Assembly: GCF_030160835.1 (NCBI RefSeq)
Contig: NZ_BSPC01000069.1
Span: 310,001 to 374,000, forward strand
Reading direction: 5' to 3'
Source of the DNA: Labrys miyagiensis
GTDB taxonomy: Bacteria; Pseudomonadota; Alphaproteobacteria; Rhizobiales; Labraceae
Length of the DNA stretch: 64,000 nt
Position numbers and translations under genes: made by a program. This document shows positions 10,339 through 18,617 of this stretch, one piece after another. Each line of letters starts with the position of its first letter. The stretch's first letter is position 1. A model generated the notes under the pieces. The model was not told the origin of the DNA and did not search any database. It worked only from the letters and a program-made list of their open reading frames with translations.

Positions 10339-11283
10339 ATGATCAGGAAACTCGTCCTGCTATTCACTGGCGCCGTGATGGCGCTGGCGGCGACGCTCTC
10401 GGTAGCGCAGGCCGCGCCCAAGACCTATTATTGGATCTCGCATGGCGGACCGGCCGACCCGGTCTGGACCTACTTCCTCGCCGGCGCCAAGCAATGGGCG
10501 GCCGACACGGGCAACACCGTCAACACCTCCTTCCACTCCAACGACGTCGCCTCGCAGCAGGAGGCCGTGCGTGCCGCCATCGCAGCCGGGGCTGACGGCA
10601 TCGTCACCACCAGCCCGGATCCCGGGAGCCTGGGCAAGATCGTCGCGGAAGCCCACGCCAAGAAGATCCCGGTGATCAACTTCAACACGCCCGATCCGGC
10701 GGCCGGCTTCGACGCCTATGTCGGCGGCGACAATGTGAAGTTCGGCGCCGCCTGGGCCCAATATCTCGTCGACAAAAAGCTGGTGAAATCGGGGGACTTC
10801 GTCTGGATGCCGGTGGAAGTGCCGGGCGCCACCTATGGCGTGCAGGAAGAACAGGGCATTTCCAGCGTCTTCAAGCCGCTGAACATCACCTGGGAAATCA
10901 CCGAAACCACGCTCGACCAGGCTGAAGTGATCAGCCGCATGGCGGACTACCTCACCGCCAACAAGGCAAAGATCAAGGCCATCATCTGCCTGGGCGACCT
11001 GGCCGATGGCAGCATCAAGCGGGTGTTCGACCAGGTCGGCGTCAAGCCGGGCGAGATTCCGGTAGTCGGCTGGGGCAATTCGCTCGATACTACCCAGGAA
11101 GTTCTCAAGGGCTACGTGAACGCCGCCCAATGGCAGGATCCGCAGGCGACGAGCTACATCGCCCTCTCCATGGCGTCCATGGCCGCGAGCGGCATCCGCC
11201 CCGGTTTCAACGTCATCACCGGCGCGCTCTACGAGAAGGATGCCGCCCAGATCTATGACGACATCCTCAGCGGCAAGAAATAA
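10339..11283 (+). CDS. Sugar ABC transporter substrate-binding protein (CUT2 type)
   Basis: A 314-residue periplasmic binding protein of the RbsB/Peripla_BP_4 type. It begins with a signal peptide (MIRKLVLLFTGAVMALAATL, cleavage after AQAA). The ribose-binding fold shows in AIAAGADGIVTTSPDP, KKIPVINFNTPDP and IPVVGWGNS. It is the first gene of a three-gene operon with permease and ATPase. The sugar is not evident; the closest architecture I know is the rhizobial fructose/ribose group. A hairpin terminator lies between it and the permease, as often seen where the binding protein is made in excess. Confidence 0.9.
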   Translation: MIRKLVLLFTGAVMALAATLSVAQAAPKTYYWISHGGPADPVWTYFLAGAKQWAADTGNTVNTSFHSNDVASQQEAVRAAIAAGADGIVTTSPDPGSLGKIVAEAHAKKIPVINFNTPDPAAGFDAYVGGDNVKFGAAWAQYLVDKKLVKSGDFVWMPVEVPGATYGVQEEQGISSVFKPLNITWEITETTLDQAEVISRMADYLTANKAKIKAIICLGDLADGSIKRVFDQVGVKPGEIPVVGWGNSLDTTQEVLKGYVNAAQWQDPQATSYIALSMASMAASGIRPGFNVITGALYEKDAAQIYDDILSGKK

Positions 11284-11292
11284 TCTCCTGAG

Positions 11293-11323
11293 GGGCGCTC
11301 CTCGCAAAGGGGAGCGCCCTTTT
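11293..11323 (+). terminator. Intra-operon hairpin with T tract after the binding-protein gene
   Basis: The stem GGGCGCTCC / GGAGCGCCC ends in TTTT, 10 bases after the binding-protein stop and before the permease start at 11334. It probably works as a partial terminator or mRNA-stabilising end that lowers permease/ATPase expression relative to the binding protein. Confidence 0.75.
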
Positions 11324-11333
11324 CATTGATATT

Positions 11334-12356
11334 GTGTCTTTTGTCTCGTCCCTTGGCCTAGGATATCACGTGGAACAGCGTTCATTGCTCCAGCGAGCGA
11401 TAGCTCGCCCCGAATTCGGGCCCTTCGTGCTCCTCATTCTCGAACTTATCGTTTTCACTTCCATCAATCACGACTTCCTGTCGGCCGACAATATCAGCAA
11501 CATCCTGGCTTTTACCGTCGAGCTCGGCCTGATTGCCCTGGCCATGACTCTGCTGATGACCTCGGGTGAATTCGATCTGTCCGTCGGCTCGCTGTTCGGC
11601 TTCTCGCCGGTGCTGATGTGGACATTGTACAACAGCGGCGCCACCTCGTTTGGCGTCGCCTTCGTGATCGCCCTGGCGGTTGCAGCCCTGATCGGCCTCG
11701 TCAACGGGCTGTTCGTCACCCAGTTAAAGATCCCCTCCTTCCTCGTGACCCTGGGCATGCTGCTGGTGGTGCGCGGCACCGCCCTCTTCGTCACCAACGG
11801 CTTCCCCCAGCGCACCTGGAACGCCGGCGACCTGCCGCTGGCCAATATCCTGGTCGGCACCTTCTATGTCGGAAGTTTCAGGGTCTACATGTCCCTGCTC
11901 TGGTTCGCCGCCGTGGCGATCGTGCTCGGCTATGTCCTGACCCAGACCAAGGCCGGCAACTGGATCCAGGCCTCCGGAGGCAACCCCAATGCGGCGCGGG
12001 CGCGCGGCGTCAATGTCAACAGAACCAAGATCTATCTGTTCATGCTGTGCGCCGTGCTGGCGACGCTGGCCGGCATCATCTCCTCGATCCGCACCTCTTC
12101 GGCCAATCCCAATTCCGGCACCGGCTATGAGCTCGAGGTGATCGCCATGGTGGTGATCGGCGGCACGGCGCTGACGGGCGGGCGCGGCACCATCATCGGC
12201 ACCGTGCTCGGCATCTTCATCCTGCGCGTGATGCGCAACGGCATCGTGCTGATCGGCGTGCCGGGCCTCGCCTACAACATCTTCATCGGCGCCATCATCC
12301 TTGGCATGATGGCCCTGCATTCATGGCTGGACCGCCGGCATCAGGAGGGGACATAA
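11334..12356 (+). CDS. Sugar ABC transporter permease (RbsC/FrcC type)
   Basis: A BPD_transp_2 family inner-membrane permease of up to 340 residues. MTLLMTSGEFDLSVGSLFGFS is the typical second-segment motif. GANxNAARARGVNVN-like loop sequence and the C-terminal VIGGTALTGGRGTIIGTVLGI complete the family pattern. The GTG at 11334 is the longest start; a GTG at 11370 would remove 12 residues. It works as the pore of the importer with the flanking binding protein and ATPase, whose start follows 4 bases later. Confidence 0.9.
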   Translation: MSFVSSLGLGYHVEQRSLLQRAIARPEFGPFVLLILELIVFTSINHDFLSADNISNILAFTVELGLIALAMTLLMTSGEFDLSVGSLFGFSPVLMWTLYNSGATSFGVAFVIALAVAALIGLVNGLFVTQLKIPSFLVTLGMLLVVRGTALFVTNGFPQRTWNAGDLPLANILVGTFYVGSFRVYMSLLWFAAVAIVLGYVLTQTKAGNWIQASGGNPNAARARGVNVNRTKIYLFMLCAVLATLAGIISSIRTSSANPNSGTGYELEVIAMVVIGGTALTGGRGTIIGTVLGIFILRVMRNGIVLIGVPGLAYNIFIGAIILGMMALHSWLDRRHQEGT

Positions 12357-12360
12357 GCCC

Positions 12361-13122
12361 ATGACCACAAACTCCGCCGACGAACTCATCCGCATGCAGA
12401 ACATCGCCAAGTCCTATGGTCGCATTCGCGCCATCGAGGACGTGACGCTGACAGTGGCCACGAGCGAGATCGTCGGCCTGCTTGGCGACAACGGCGCCGG
12501 CAAATCGACCTTGATCAAGATCCTCTCGGGCGCGGTGCCTGCCACCTCCGGCGACATCTTCATTCGCGGCCAGAAGGTGAATATACGCTCCACCGTCGAC
12601 GCCATCGCTAACGGCATCGAGACGATCTACCAGGACTCGGCCCTGGTGCCGCAGCTCTCGATCGCGCGCAACCTCTTCCTCGGCCGCGAGCCGCTCCGAG
12701 GCCCACGCTTCCTCAATCGCATGGACAAGGACAAGATGGACGAGGTGGCCCGCACCCTGCTCCGGCAGGTCGGCATCACCAAGAACATCGCGCCGACGAC
12801 GCCGATCAGTTCCCTTTCGGGCGGCGAGCGCCAGGCGGTGGCGATCGCCAGAGCCATGCATTTCGACAGCGACCTCATCATCCTGGACGAGCCCACCAAC
12901 AATCTCGGCGTGGCCGAGACGCAGGGCGTGCTGAACTTCGTGCGCAACGCCCGCAATTCCGGCCATTCCTGCATCTTCATCGCCCACAACATCCACCACG
13001 TCTTCCAGGTCGTCGACCGCATCGTGGTGATGCGCCGCGGCCGCGTGGTGGCCGATGACATCGATCCGAAGAAGACGAGCGTGGAAGAGGTGGAGCGGGT
13101 GATCACGGGGATGGATCACTAA
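12361..13122 (+). CDS. Sugar ABC transporter ATP-binding protein, single domain (FrcA-like)
   Basis: A 253-residue ABC ATPase. Walker A GDNGAGKST is at residues 42-50, the signature is LSGGERQAVAIARA, Walker B is LIILDEPTNN, and the H-loop is IAHNIHHVF. Most CUT2 systems use a double ATPase of about 500 residues; this has one domain, as in FrcA of Sinorhizobium. It probably acts as a homodimer under the RbsC-like permease. It is the last gene of the operon. Confidence 0.9.
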   Translation: MTTNSADELIRMQNIAKSYGRIRAIEDVTLTVATSEIVGLLGDNGAGKSTLIKILSGAVPATSGDIFIRGQKVNIRSTVDAIANGIETIYQDSALVPQLSIARNLFLGREPLRGPRFLNRMDKDKMDEVARTLLRQVGITKNIAPTTPISSLSGGERQAVAIARAMHFDSDLIILDEPTNNLGVAETQGVLNFVRNARNSGHSCIFIAHNIHHVFQVVDRIVVMRRGRVVADDIDPKKTSVEEVERVITGMDH

Positions 13123-13145
13123 GGGAGTTATCATCATGGAAGTCA

Positions 13146-13184
13146 TTGCGGGAGAATCAATTCATCCCTATATTGGGATGAATT
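13146..13184 (+). promoter_or_regulatory. Promoter with palindromic operator for the DUF433 antitoxin
   Basis: TTGCGG (13146-13151), a 17-base spacer and TATATT (13169-13174) form a good promoter 22 bases before the antitoxin start. The -10 box is the exact centre of a perfect inverted repeat, AATTCATCCC-N6-GGGATGAATT (13159-13184). An antitoxin bound here would block RNA polymerase, the usual autoregulation of toxin-antitoxin operons. Confidence 0.75.
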
Positions 13185-13196
13185 AGGATTGCTGTT

Positions 13197-13835
13197 ATGA
13201 CGCTCGCGCAGACACTGACGCTTCGAGAGGCGGGCTACGTGCTCGATCGCTCGACCGTAACCATCAACAAGGCCGTGGACTCCGGTATCATCCGGGCGCG
13301 GCAGCGCAAGGTCGGCAAGGCTGTTCAGCGGCTGTTCGGCCCGGCAGAACTGCGCTTCCTGCGCCTCTCCGACGAGCTTGAGAAGGACCTGACCCCGGCA
13401 GGCCGGCGCCGCCTCTATGAAGCGATCCGCAGGATCCCGATGGATACGCATCGCATCACCCTTGGAAAACTTGTCCTGGATCTTGGTCCGATCGACAGGG
13501 ATCTCGAACAGCGCCTGCAGCGGCTGGATAACATCCGCAAATGGGTGGAGCACCCCCAAGGCCAGGTCGAAGCGGTCGTTACCGGAACGGATATTCCGGC
13601 TCACCTCATCGCGGCACTGGCGCGCGGGCAATCCATCGCCGAAATAGTCGAGGATTATCCGGCCTTGAAGGAGGAGCAGGTCGAGGCTGCGGTCGAATAT
13701 GCCAAGGCCTATCCAAAACGGGGACGGCCTTATCCTGCCCGCAGCCTGAAGCGCATGCTGGTCGATCTTGCCGAGATTGGCGCGTTCGATGAGAGCGACA
13801 CCCCCGTCGACACCATGCCGCGCGAGATCCCGTGA
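13197..13835 (+). CDS. DUF433-domain antitoxin
   Basis: A 212-residue protein. Residues 1-50 look like a MerR-type helix-turn-helix (LREAGYVLDRSTVTINKAVDSG). The C-terminal part matches DUF433 (QSIAEIVEDYPALKEEQVEAAVEYAKAYP as the diagnostic stretch). The N-terminal half of DUF433 is degenerate (TGTDIPAHLI where GTRIPV is usual). Its stop overlaps the GTG of the PIN toxin (GTGA). A second protein of the same architecture, at 53590, is paired with a different toxin fold. The gene appears intact although its toxin is frameshifted. Confidence 0.8.
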   Translation: MTLAQTLTLREAGYVLDRSTVTINKAVDSGIIRARQRKVGKAVQRLFGPAELRFLRLSDELEKDLTPAGRRRLYEAIRRIPMDTHRITLGKLVLDLGPIDRDLEQRLQRLDNIRKWVEHPQGQVEAVVTGTDIPAHLIAALARGQSIAEIVEDYPALKEEQVEAAVEYAKAYPKRGRPYPARSLKRMLVDLAEIGAFDESDTPVDTMPREIP

Positions 13836-14264
13836 CGGCCTATTTGTTGGACGCGAATGTCCTGCGTGAACTCCCACAGCCAGGGCCATGCCAATGTCCG
13901 TCGCTGGATCTCGACCGTCCCCGACGCGGACCTGCGCTTGAGCGCCGCCACGCTCTACGAGCAGCGTCGCGGTGCCGAAAGCCTCAGGCGTCGGGATCCG
14001 GATCGTGCTTCGCGCATTCTCACCGGCATAGAAGCACTGGAGAAGAGCTATGCGAGCCGCGTCGTGCCGATCGACGCCGCCATCGTCGCTGAATGGACGA
14101 GATTGCTGGCCGGCTCGGCCAAGGATCGCTGGGACCTTGCGCTGGTAGCGACCGCCAAGGTCCATGATTTCACGATCGTTACCCGTAACATCAAGGATTT
14201 CCAGGATCGCGGTGCTCGCCTCCTGAATCCATTTCATGACCCGCCGCGCAAATTTGGTACCTGA
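13832..14264 (+). pseudogene. VapC-like PIN-domain toxin, frameshifted
   Basis: The N-terminus, TAYLLDANVLREL with the first catalytic Asp, reads in the frame of the GTG at 13832. From about 13881 the homology continues in the +1 frame: GHANVRRWISTVPDADLRLS, LYEQRRGAE (catalytic Glu) and DRWDLALVATAKVHDFTIVTRN (catalytic Asp). The switch lies between about 13871 and 13886. All acidic residues survive but in two frames, so the toxin is inactive unless this is a sequencing error or a programmed shift. The C-terminal stop is at 14264. Confidence 0.8.
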
Positions 14265-14312
14265 CAATCGCGCTGCAATCGGTAAAACAGGCTCGGAATA
14301 TCGGGAGCCCTC

Positions 14313-15068
14313 ATGAAGAAACTCGTCATTTTCGATCTCGACGGCACGCTGGCGCTGAGCAAGTCCGCCATCGATGCGGAGATGTCCACCTTGCTCGGCA
14401 AGCTGCTCGCTGTCGCTCAGGTGGCCGTGATCTCGGGCGGCGACTGGCCGCAATTCGAGAAGCAGTTCCTCTCGAACCTCGCGCAGGGCGACCAGTTCGA
14501 CCGCCTGTATCTGCTGCCGACCTGCGGCACCAAATTTTTCAGCTACGACACGGGCCAGTGGAAACCCGTCTACCGCGAGGATCTCTCACCCGAGGACCGG
14601 CAGCGCATCATCGCGGCACTCGACGCGGCCTTTGAAGAATCGGGCTTCAAGCCGGAGCGCATCTGGGGCCAGCGCATCGAGGATCGCGGCAGCCAGATCA
14701 CCATGTCGGCCCTTGGCCAGGAGGCCCCCCTCGACGCCAAGCATGCCTGGGATCCCGACTTCAAGAAGCGCACCATCCTCAAGGGCTATCTCGACAAGTC
14801 CCTGCCCGACTTCTCGGTGCGCATGGGCGGCGCCACCTCGATCGACGTCACCCGCCAGGGCATCGACAAGGCCTATGGCATCCATAAGCTGCGCGACCGC
14901 CTCGGCATTGCCATCGACGAGATGATCTTCGCCGGCGACGCGCTCTTCCCGGGCGGCAACGACTATGCGGCCAAGGAAGCCGGCGTCGACTCGATCCGCG
15001 TGCGCGATCCGGAGGAGACCAAGCGGGTGATCGAGACGATCGTCTCCTGCCTGGGTGGGGCGGTGTAA
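14313..15068 (+). CDS. HAD-IIB phosphatase, phosphomannomutase-like
   Basis: A 251-residue HAD-superfamily protein. FDLDGTLA is motif I with both Asp residues; VISGGDW is motif II; GDALFPGGND is motif IV. The sequence between them (TCGTKFFSYD, EDRGSQITMSALGQ, FSVRMGGATSIDVT, GIDKAYGI) resembles eukaryotic-type phosphomannomutase (PMM) more than trehalose or sucrose phosphatases. It may be a sugar-phosphate mutase or phosphatase. It is alone, with a family A repeat right after the stop. Confidence 0.8.
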   Translation: MKKLVIFDLDGTLALSKSAIDAEMSTLLGKLLAVAQVAVISGGDWPQFEKQFLSNLAQGDQFDRLYLLPTCGTKFFSYDTGQWKPVYREDLSPEDRQRIIAALDAAFEESGFKPERIWGQRIEDRGSQITMSALGQEAPLDAKHAWDPDFKKRTILKGYLDKSLPDFSVRMGGATSIDVTRQGIDKAYGIHKLRDRLGIAIDEMIFAGDALFPGGNDYAAKEAGVDSIRVRDPEETKRVIETIVSCLGGAV

Positions 15069-15069
15069 G

Positions 15070-15270
15070 GGCGCGACGCAAGCCTCCCCCACGAAGCTGG
15101 GGGAGGTGGCATTGCGGAGCAATGACGGAGGGGGTGTGGCCAGGATAGGGCGCATGAAATAGCCCCCTCATCTATGGTTCCTACGCCTCGTTCCGCCCAC
15201 ACCCCCTCCGAGCCGGCTGCGCCGGCCCACCTCCCCCAACTTCGTGGGGGAGGCTTCCCGCGCCCCTTTT
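15070..15270. repeat. Family A palindromic repeat, full two-arm copy
   Basis: Each end carries a hairpin with CCTCCCCCAC / GTGGGGGAGG-type arms. Inside come GACGGAGGGGGTGTGG and its complement CCACACCCCCTCCG, then a unique centre of about 50 bases. The whole element is one large inverted repeat filling the gap between the HAD gene and the next SDR gene. Confidence 0.92.
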
Positions 15271-15356
15271 TGCGGCGTCCAGCCCCTTCGCATCTTGTCT
15301 GACCTATCGGCAAAATGCTTCATTGCTTGAAAGCGTTGGGAATCAGGGAGAAGCGC

Positions 15357-16112
15357 ATGTCGGGTCAAGGTAAGGTCGCCATCGTCACGGGCGCGGCGAC
15401 GGGAATCGGCAAGGCAGTCGCCCTGGCGCTTCTGGAGAATGGCTGGTCGGTGGTGTTCACCGGGCGGCGCAAGGAGGTGCTCGAAGCGGCCATTGCCGAG
15501 AGCCCGAAGGCCTCGGCCGGCCGCGCCATTCCTTCCGACGTCACGGATCCCGCCTCCGTGGCCGCCCTGTTCGACGCCACCGTGGCGCAACTCGGCCGCG
15601 TCGATCTCGTCTTTAACAATGCAGGCACCAACGCGCAGGGCCTGCCGATCGAGGACCTGCCCTTCGAGCAGTGGAAGGCCGTTGTCGACACCAATATCAC
15701 CGGCGTGTTCCTGTGCATCAAGGAAGCCTTCCGCGTAATGAAGGGCCAGACGCCGCGCGGCGGGCGCATCATCAACAACGGCTCGATCTCGGCGACCGCC
15801 CCGCGCCCCAATTCAGCGCCCTACACCGCCTCCAAGCACGCCGTGACCGGCCTGACCAAATCGTCCTCGCTGGACGGGCGCAAATATGACATCGCCTGCG
15901 GACAGATCGACATCGGCAACACGCTGACCCCGATGGCCTCGAGGATGCCGGGTGGCGTGCCCCAGGCCGACGGCTCGATCAAGCCCGAGCCCACCTTCGA
16001 CGTGAAGCATGTCGCCGACGCCGTGCTCTACATGGCCGGCCTGCCGCTGGAAGCCAATGTGCAGTTCATGACGGTGATGGCGACGAAGATGCCGCTGGTC
16101 GGGCGGGGCTGA
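15357..16112 (+). CDS. Short-chain dehydrogenase/reductase
   Basis: A 251-residue classical SDR oxidoreductase using NAD(P). The cofactor motif is [12 protein letters not shown] near residue 11, followed by NNAGTN and the active-site YTASK after a Ser-containing [10 protein letters not shown] strand. The substrate is unknown. The start at 15357 gives the usual short N-terminus ([14 protein letters not shown]); the frame extends upstream to 15315. It stands alone on the plus strand. Confidence 0.9.
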   Translation: MSGQGKVAIVTGAATGIGKAVALALLENGWSVVFTGRRKEVLEAAIAESPKASAGRAIPSDVTDPASVAALFDATVAQLGRVDLVFNNAGTNAQGLPIEDLPFEQWKAVVDTNITGVFLCIKEAFRVMKGQTPRGGRIINNGSISATAPRPNSAPYTASKHAVTGLTKSSSLDGRKYDIACGQIDIGNTLTPMASRMPGGVPQADGSIKPEPTFDVKHVADAVLYMAGLPLEANVQFMTVMATKMPLVGRG

Positions 16113-16219
16113 GAGCGACATGGCGTGAGACGCCTCGGCGCAGCAGGAAGAGGCACGGGAAGCCATCCCCGACTGCGGGGAAGGATTACGCGCCTCACGC
16201 GAACCGCACAGGCCTCCAA

Positions 16220-17905
16220 TCAATGACAGCAGCATTGAGCCGGTTGCGCCCTCGTCCTGCACAGGCATGACGAGGTGATCGGCACATCCGCCTTCGCCAA
16301 TGCTGCGGCGAGCTTGGCCTGCAGCGCCGGTAGCTCTTCGCTCTCCCCGCGCTGCTGCAGGCATTCCACCAGCCCGTGCAAGGCCCAGACATTGTCGGGA
16401 TGCCGCGCGCAGCGCTGCACCGCCGGGCTCAAGCCGAGATCGTCGCGATAGACCTGCTCGGCCTCGGCATGATGGCCCTGGTCCAAAAGCAGCGCGGCCA
16501 GCGCATGGCGGGGCGGGTGCATCCAGGCCCAGGGCTCGGTGTAGGACAGGTTGTCGTCAAGCTCGACTGCCCGCCGCAAATGCACATAGGCTTCCTCGTG
16601 ATGGCCCTTGTGAAAAGCGAGTTCACCAGCGAGCAGCGCAGCGCCGACGGCCAGGGAGGCCTGCGTCGGGTTGCTGAGGAAGCGCCTTTCAGGCGGGATG
16701 CCGGTGACGTGCCGCTGAAACTGCTCGTGCTGGCGCTCTGCGTTGGCGAAGTCGCGCAAGGTCGCATAGGCGACGCCTTTCGCGTAATGCTGCATGGCGG
16801 TCGTGACGACGTAAAGCTCGGGCGCGCCGATCATCGGTTCGTCGATGATGTCGTGCCAGCGGCCGAAGCGCACCAGCACATGCGATTTCATGGCATGGTA
16901 GCCCTCCACGGTCTGCGTGAATTTGGGCCGGTCTGGAAGGGCAACGACATCCCGCGTCACCAGGCTGCGCACCTTGTCGGCAGCCCACAGGGCCGGCTCC
17001 TGCTGACCCAGGAACATGCAGGTGAACATCATGAGATGGAGGTCGTGGCAGCAGCCGAGCAGGTAATAGGTCGGGTCATCGGCATAGCTAAGATATTTGT
17101 CGTTGGCGCGCACCGCCTTTTCGCTGGCAAACTTGGCTTTCTCGTACTCGCCGCACAGCACATAGATATGCCCGGGCATATGGTTCATGTGCCCGGCATC
17201 CGGGCACATCGTGCCGAGCCGGTCGGCCGAGCGCATGCCGCGTTCCGGCATGGTCGACATCTCCAGGAGATGGATGTGCAGATGCAGGATCGCCGGATGC
17301 TGCACCGTGCCGGCCGCATCGGCGAGGGCAATCGCGCGTTCGCACACCTCCAGCGCCTCCAGCACATCCGAATTCGGCGCCGGCTCGCCCGTCTTGAGAT
17401 CCCACAGACGCCGCACCGTGCGCATCATCAGGGCTTCCACCAGGAGAGCCATCACATCGGCATCGTCGGGGAAGGCCGCGTAGACGCGCCGCATCGCGGC
17501 GGCGTAGTCATCGTCCCATTGCTGGAGTTCAGGCGCAGAAGCCCCGTACGGCCCCTGAAACCGGCACGCCAGCGCCTCGATCAATTGCCTCTCCACCTCG
17601 CTGGCCCCGGCGGCCTTGGCGCGGGCAAGCTGGACGTGATCGAAGCAGCGCCTGGTCGCCCGGTTCAGCTCGGCTTCGCCATGCTCCTTCCAGGTCAGGT
17701 TGTAGAAGGGCCCGCTGGCATAGGCGATGCCCCAATGCGCCATGGCGCAATCCGGGTCTGATACCAGCGCCTTCTCGAAGCACTTGATGCCCTCGTCATG
17801 GTTGAAGCCGTAGCACCAGTTGAGCCCGATATCGAACCAGCGCTGGCCTTCCGCCGACCGGGTGGAGATGGGACGGCTGTAAGTGCCGAGGTCGAAATGA
17901 TCCAT
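16220..17905 (-). CDS. Tetratricopeptide-repeat protein of unknown function
   Basis: A 561-residue soluble protein made of TPR-like helical pairs, for example GFNHDEGIKCFEKALVSDP (residues 33-51), YEKAKFASEKAVRAN and EEAYVHLRRAVELDDN. No signal peptide or enzyme domain is visible. A run of His/Met-rich helices (ILHLHIHLLEMSTM, GHMNHMPGHIYVL) is unusual and could bind metal, which is inference only. The Cys-rich C-terminus (SSCLCRTRAQPAQCCCH) is also odd. No neighbour explains it. Confidence 0.75.
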   Translation of the reverse strand: MDHFDLGTYSRPISTRSAEGQRWFDIGLNWCYGFNHDEGIKCFEKALVSDPDCAMAHWGIAYASGPFYNLTWKEHGEAELNRATRRCFDHVQLARAKAAGASEVERQLIEALACRFQGPYGASAPELQQWDDDYAAAMRRVYAAFPDDADVMALLVEALMMRTVRRLWDLKTGEPAPNSDVLEALEVCERAIALADAAGTVQHPAILHLHIHLLEMSTMPERGMRSADRLGTMCPDAGHMNHMPGHIYVLCGEYEKAKFASEKAVRANDKYLSYADDPTYYLLGCCHDLHLMMFTCMFLGQQEPALWAADKVRSLVTRDVVALPDRPKFTQTVEGYHAMKSHVLVRFGRWHDIIDEPMIGAPELYVVTTAMQHYAKGVAYATLRDFANAERQHEQFQRHVTGIPPERRFLSNPTQASLAVGAALLAGELAFHKGHHEEAYVHLRRAVELDDNLSYTEPWAWMHPPRHALAALLLDQGHHAEAEQVYRDDLGLSPAVQRCARHPDNVWALHGLVECLQQRGESEELPALQAKLAAALAKADVPITSSCLCRTRAQPAQCCCH

Positions 17906-18059
17906 GCCCGCTTTTTCTCACGCAATTCCGCCACCGGCTCGATAACACACTGACGCCGATGCCTGCAGGATCTACACGGCCCGCCGCATTAAGCCAATCC
18001 GAGCACGCAAAGCTTCCGGCCAGTCGGGCCTTCGACCCATCAAATCGTGCCCCCTACCC

Positions 18060-18605
18060 TCAATGCGTCAGGAGTTCCGTGCGGTATCGGCCAGCCAGCG
18101 CTCCCGCTTTCGCCTGCCGTTCGGCGATGTCCGCCGGGCTGAGCGGTGGCGGAGGCGCGGTGCGGCTATCAACCGGATCGCCGATCGCCATGAAGAACTC
18201 GTCCAGCCCCGACGGCGTGCACATGCAGAGCATGCGGGCCGCCTTGTCCGAGATGTTTCTGAAGGAATGCGGGGCGTTCGCCGGTATGTTGACGCTCGAT
18301 CCTGCGGCAATGGTGACGGTCTCGCCCCGGAATGTGAACGAGAGCTCGCCCTCCAGCAGCGTGAATAGTTCCTCGAAATCATGCCGGTGGGGCGGCGGCC
18401 CGCCACCGGGCGGCACATGCATGTCGATGAGGCAATAGCGGCTGCCCGTCTGCGCGCCACTCACCAGGATCGTGTAGGTGTCGCCGGCAACCGAGATGTG
18501 AGACAGCTCGGGCGCTACCGGATTGGCGATGGTGAGAGACCGCCTGAGATCGTCCGCCGGGATTGCCACGCCTTCATGCGCGCTCGTGTCTGGACTTTCG
18601 GTCAT
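18060..18605 (-). CDS. Cupin-domain protein
   Basis: A 181-residue single-domain cupin. Motif 1 is PPPHRHDFEELFTLLEGEL with two His and a Glu metal ligand. Motif 2 is PANAPHSFRN with the last His. It may be a small dioxygenase, isomerase or sugar-binding protein. The ATG at 18605 follows GGAG; an ATG at 18617 would add four residues. It follows the oxidoreductase gene by 12 bases and is probably its co-transcribed partner. Confidence 0.85.
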   Translation of the reverse strand: MTESPDTSAHEGVAIPADDLRRSLTIANPVAPELSHISVAGDTYTILVSGAQTGSRYCLIDMHVPPGGGPPPHRHDFEELFTLLEGELSFTFRGETVTIAAGSSVNIPANAPHSFRNISDKAARMLCMCTPSGLDEFFMAIGDPVDSRTAPPPPLSPADIAERQAKAGALAGRYRTELLTH

Positions 18606-18617
18606 CCTGAGCTCCAT

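Noticed and set aside
13857-14264. A separate gene starting at the ATG at 13857
   Set aside because: Its first ten residues are unlike any PIN protein, while the true N-terminus with the catalytic Asp reads in the preceding frame, so a frameshifted single gene explains it better.
15070-15270. CRISPR-like repeats in the family A element
   Set aside because: Copies are single, kilobases apart and inverted, not direct repeats with regular spacers. No cas genes are present.
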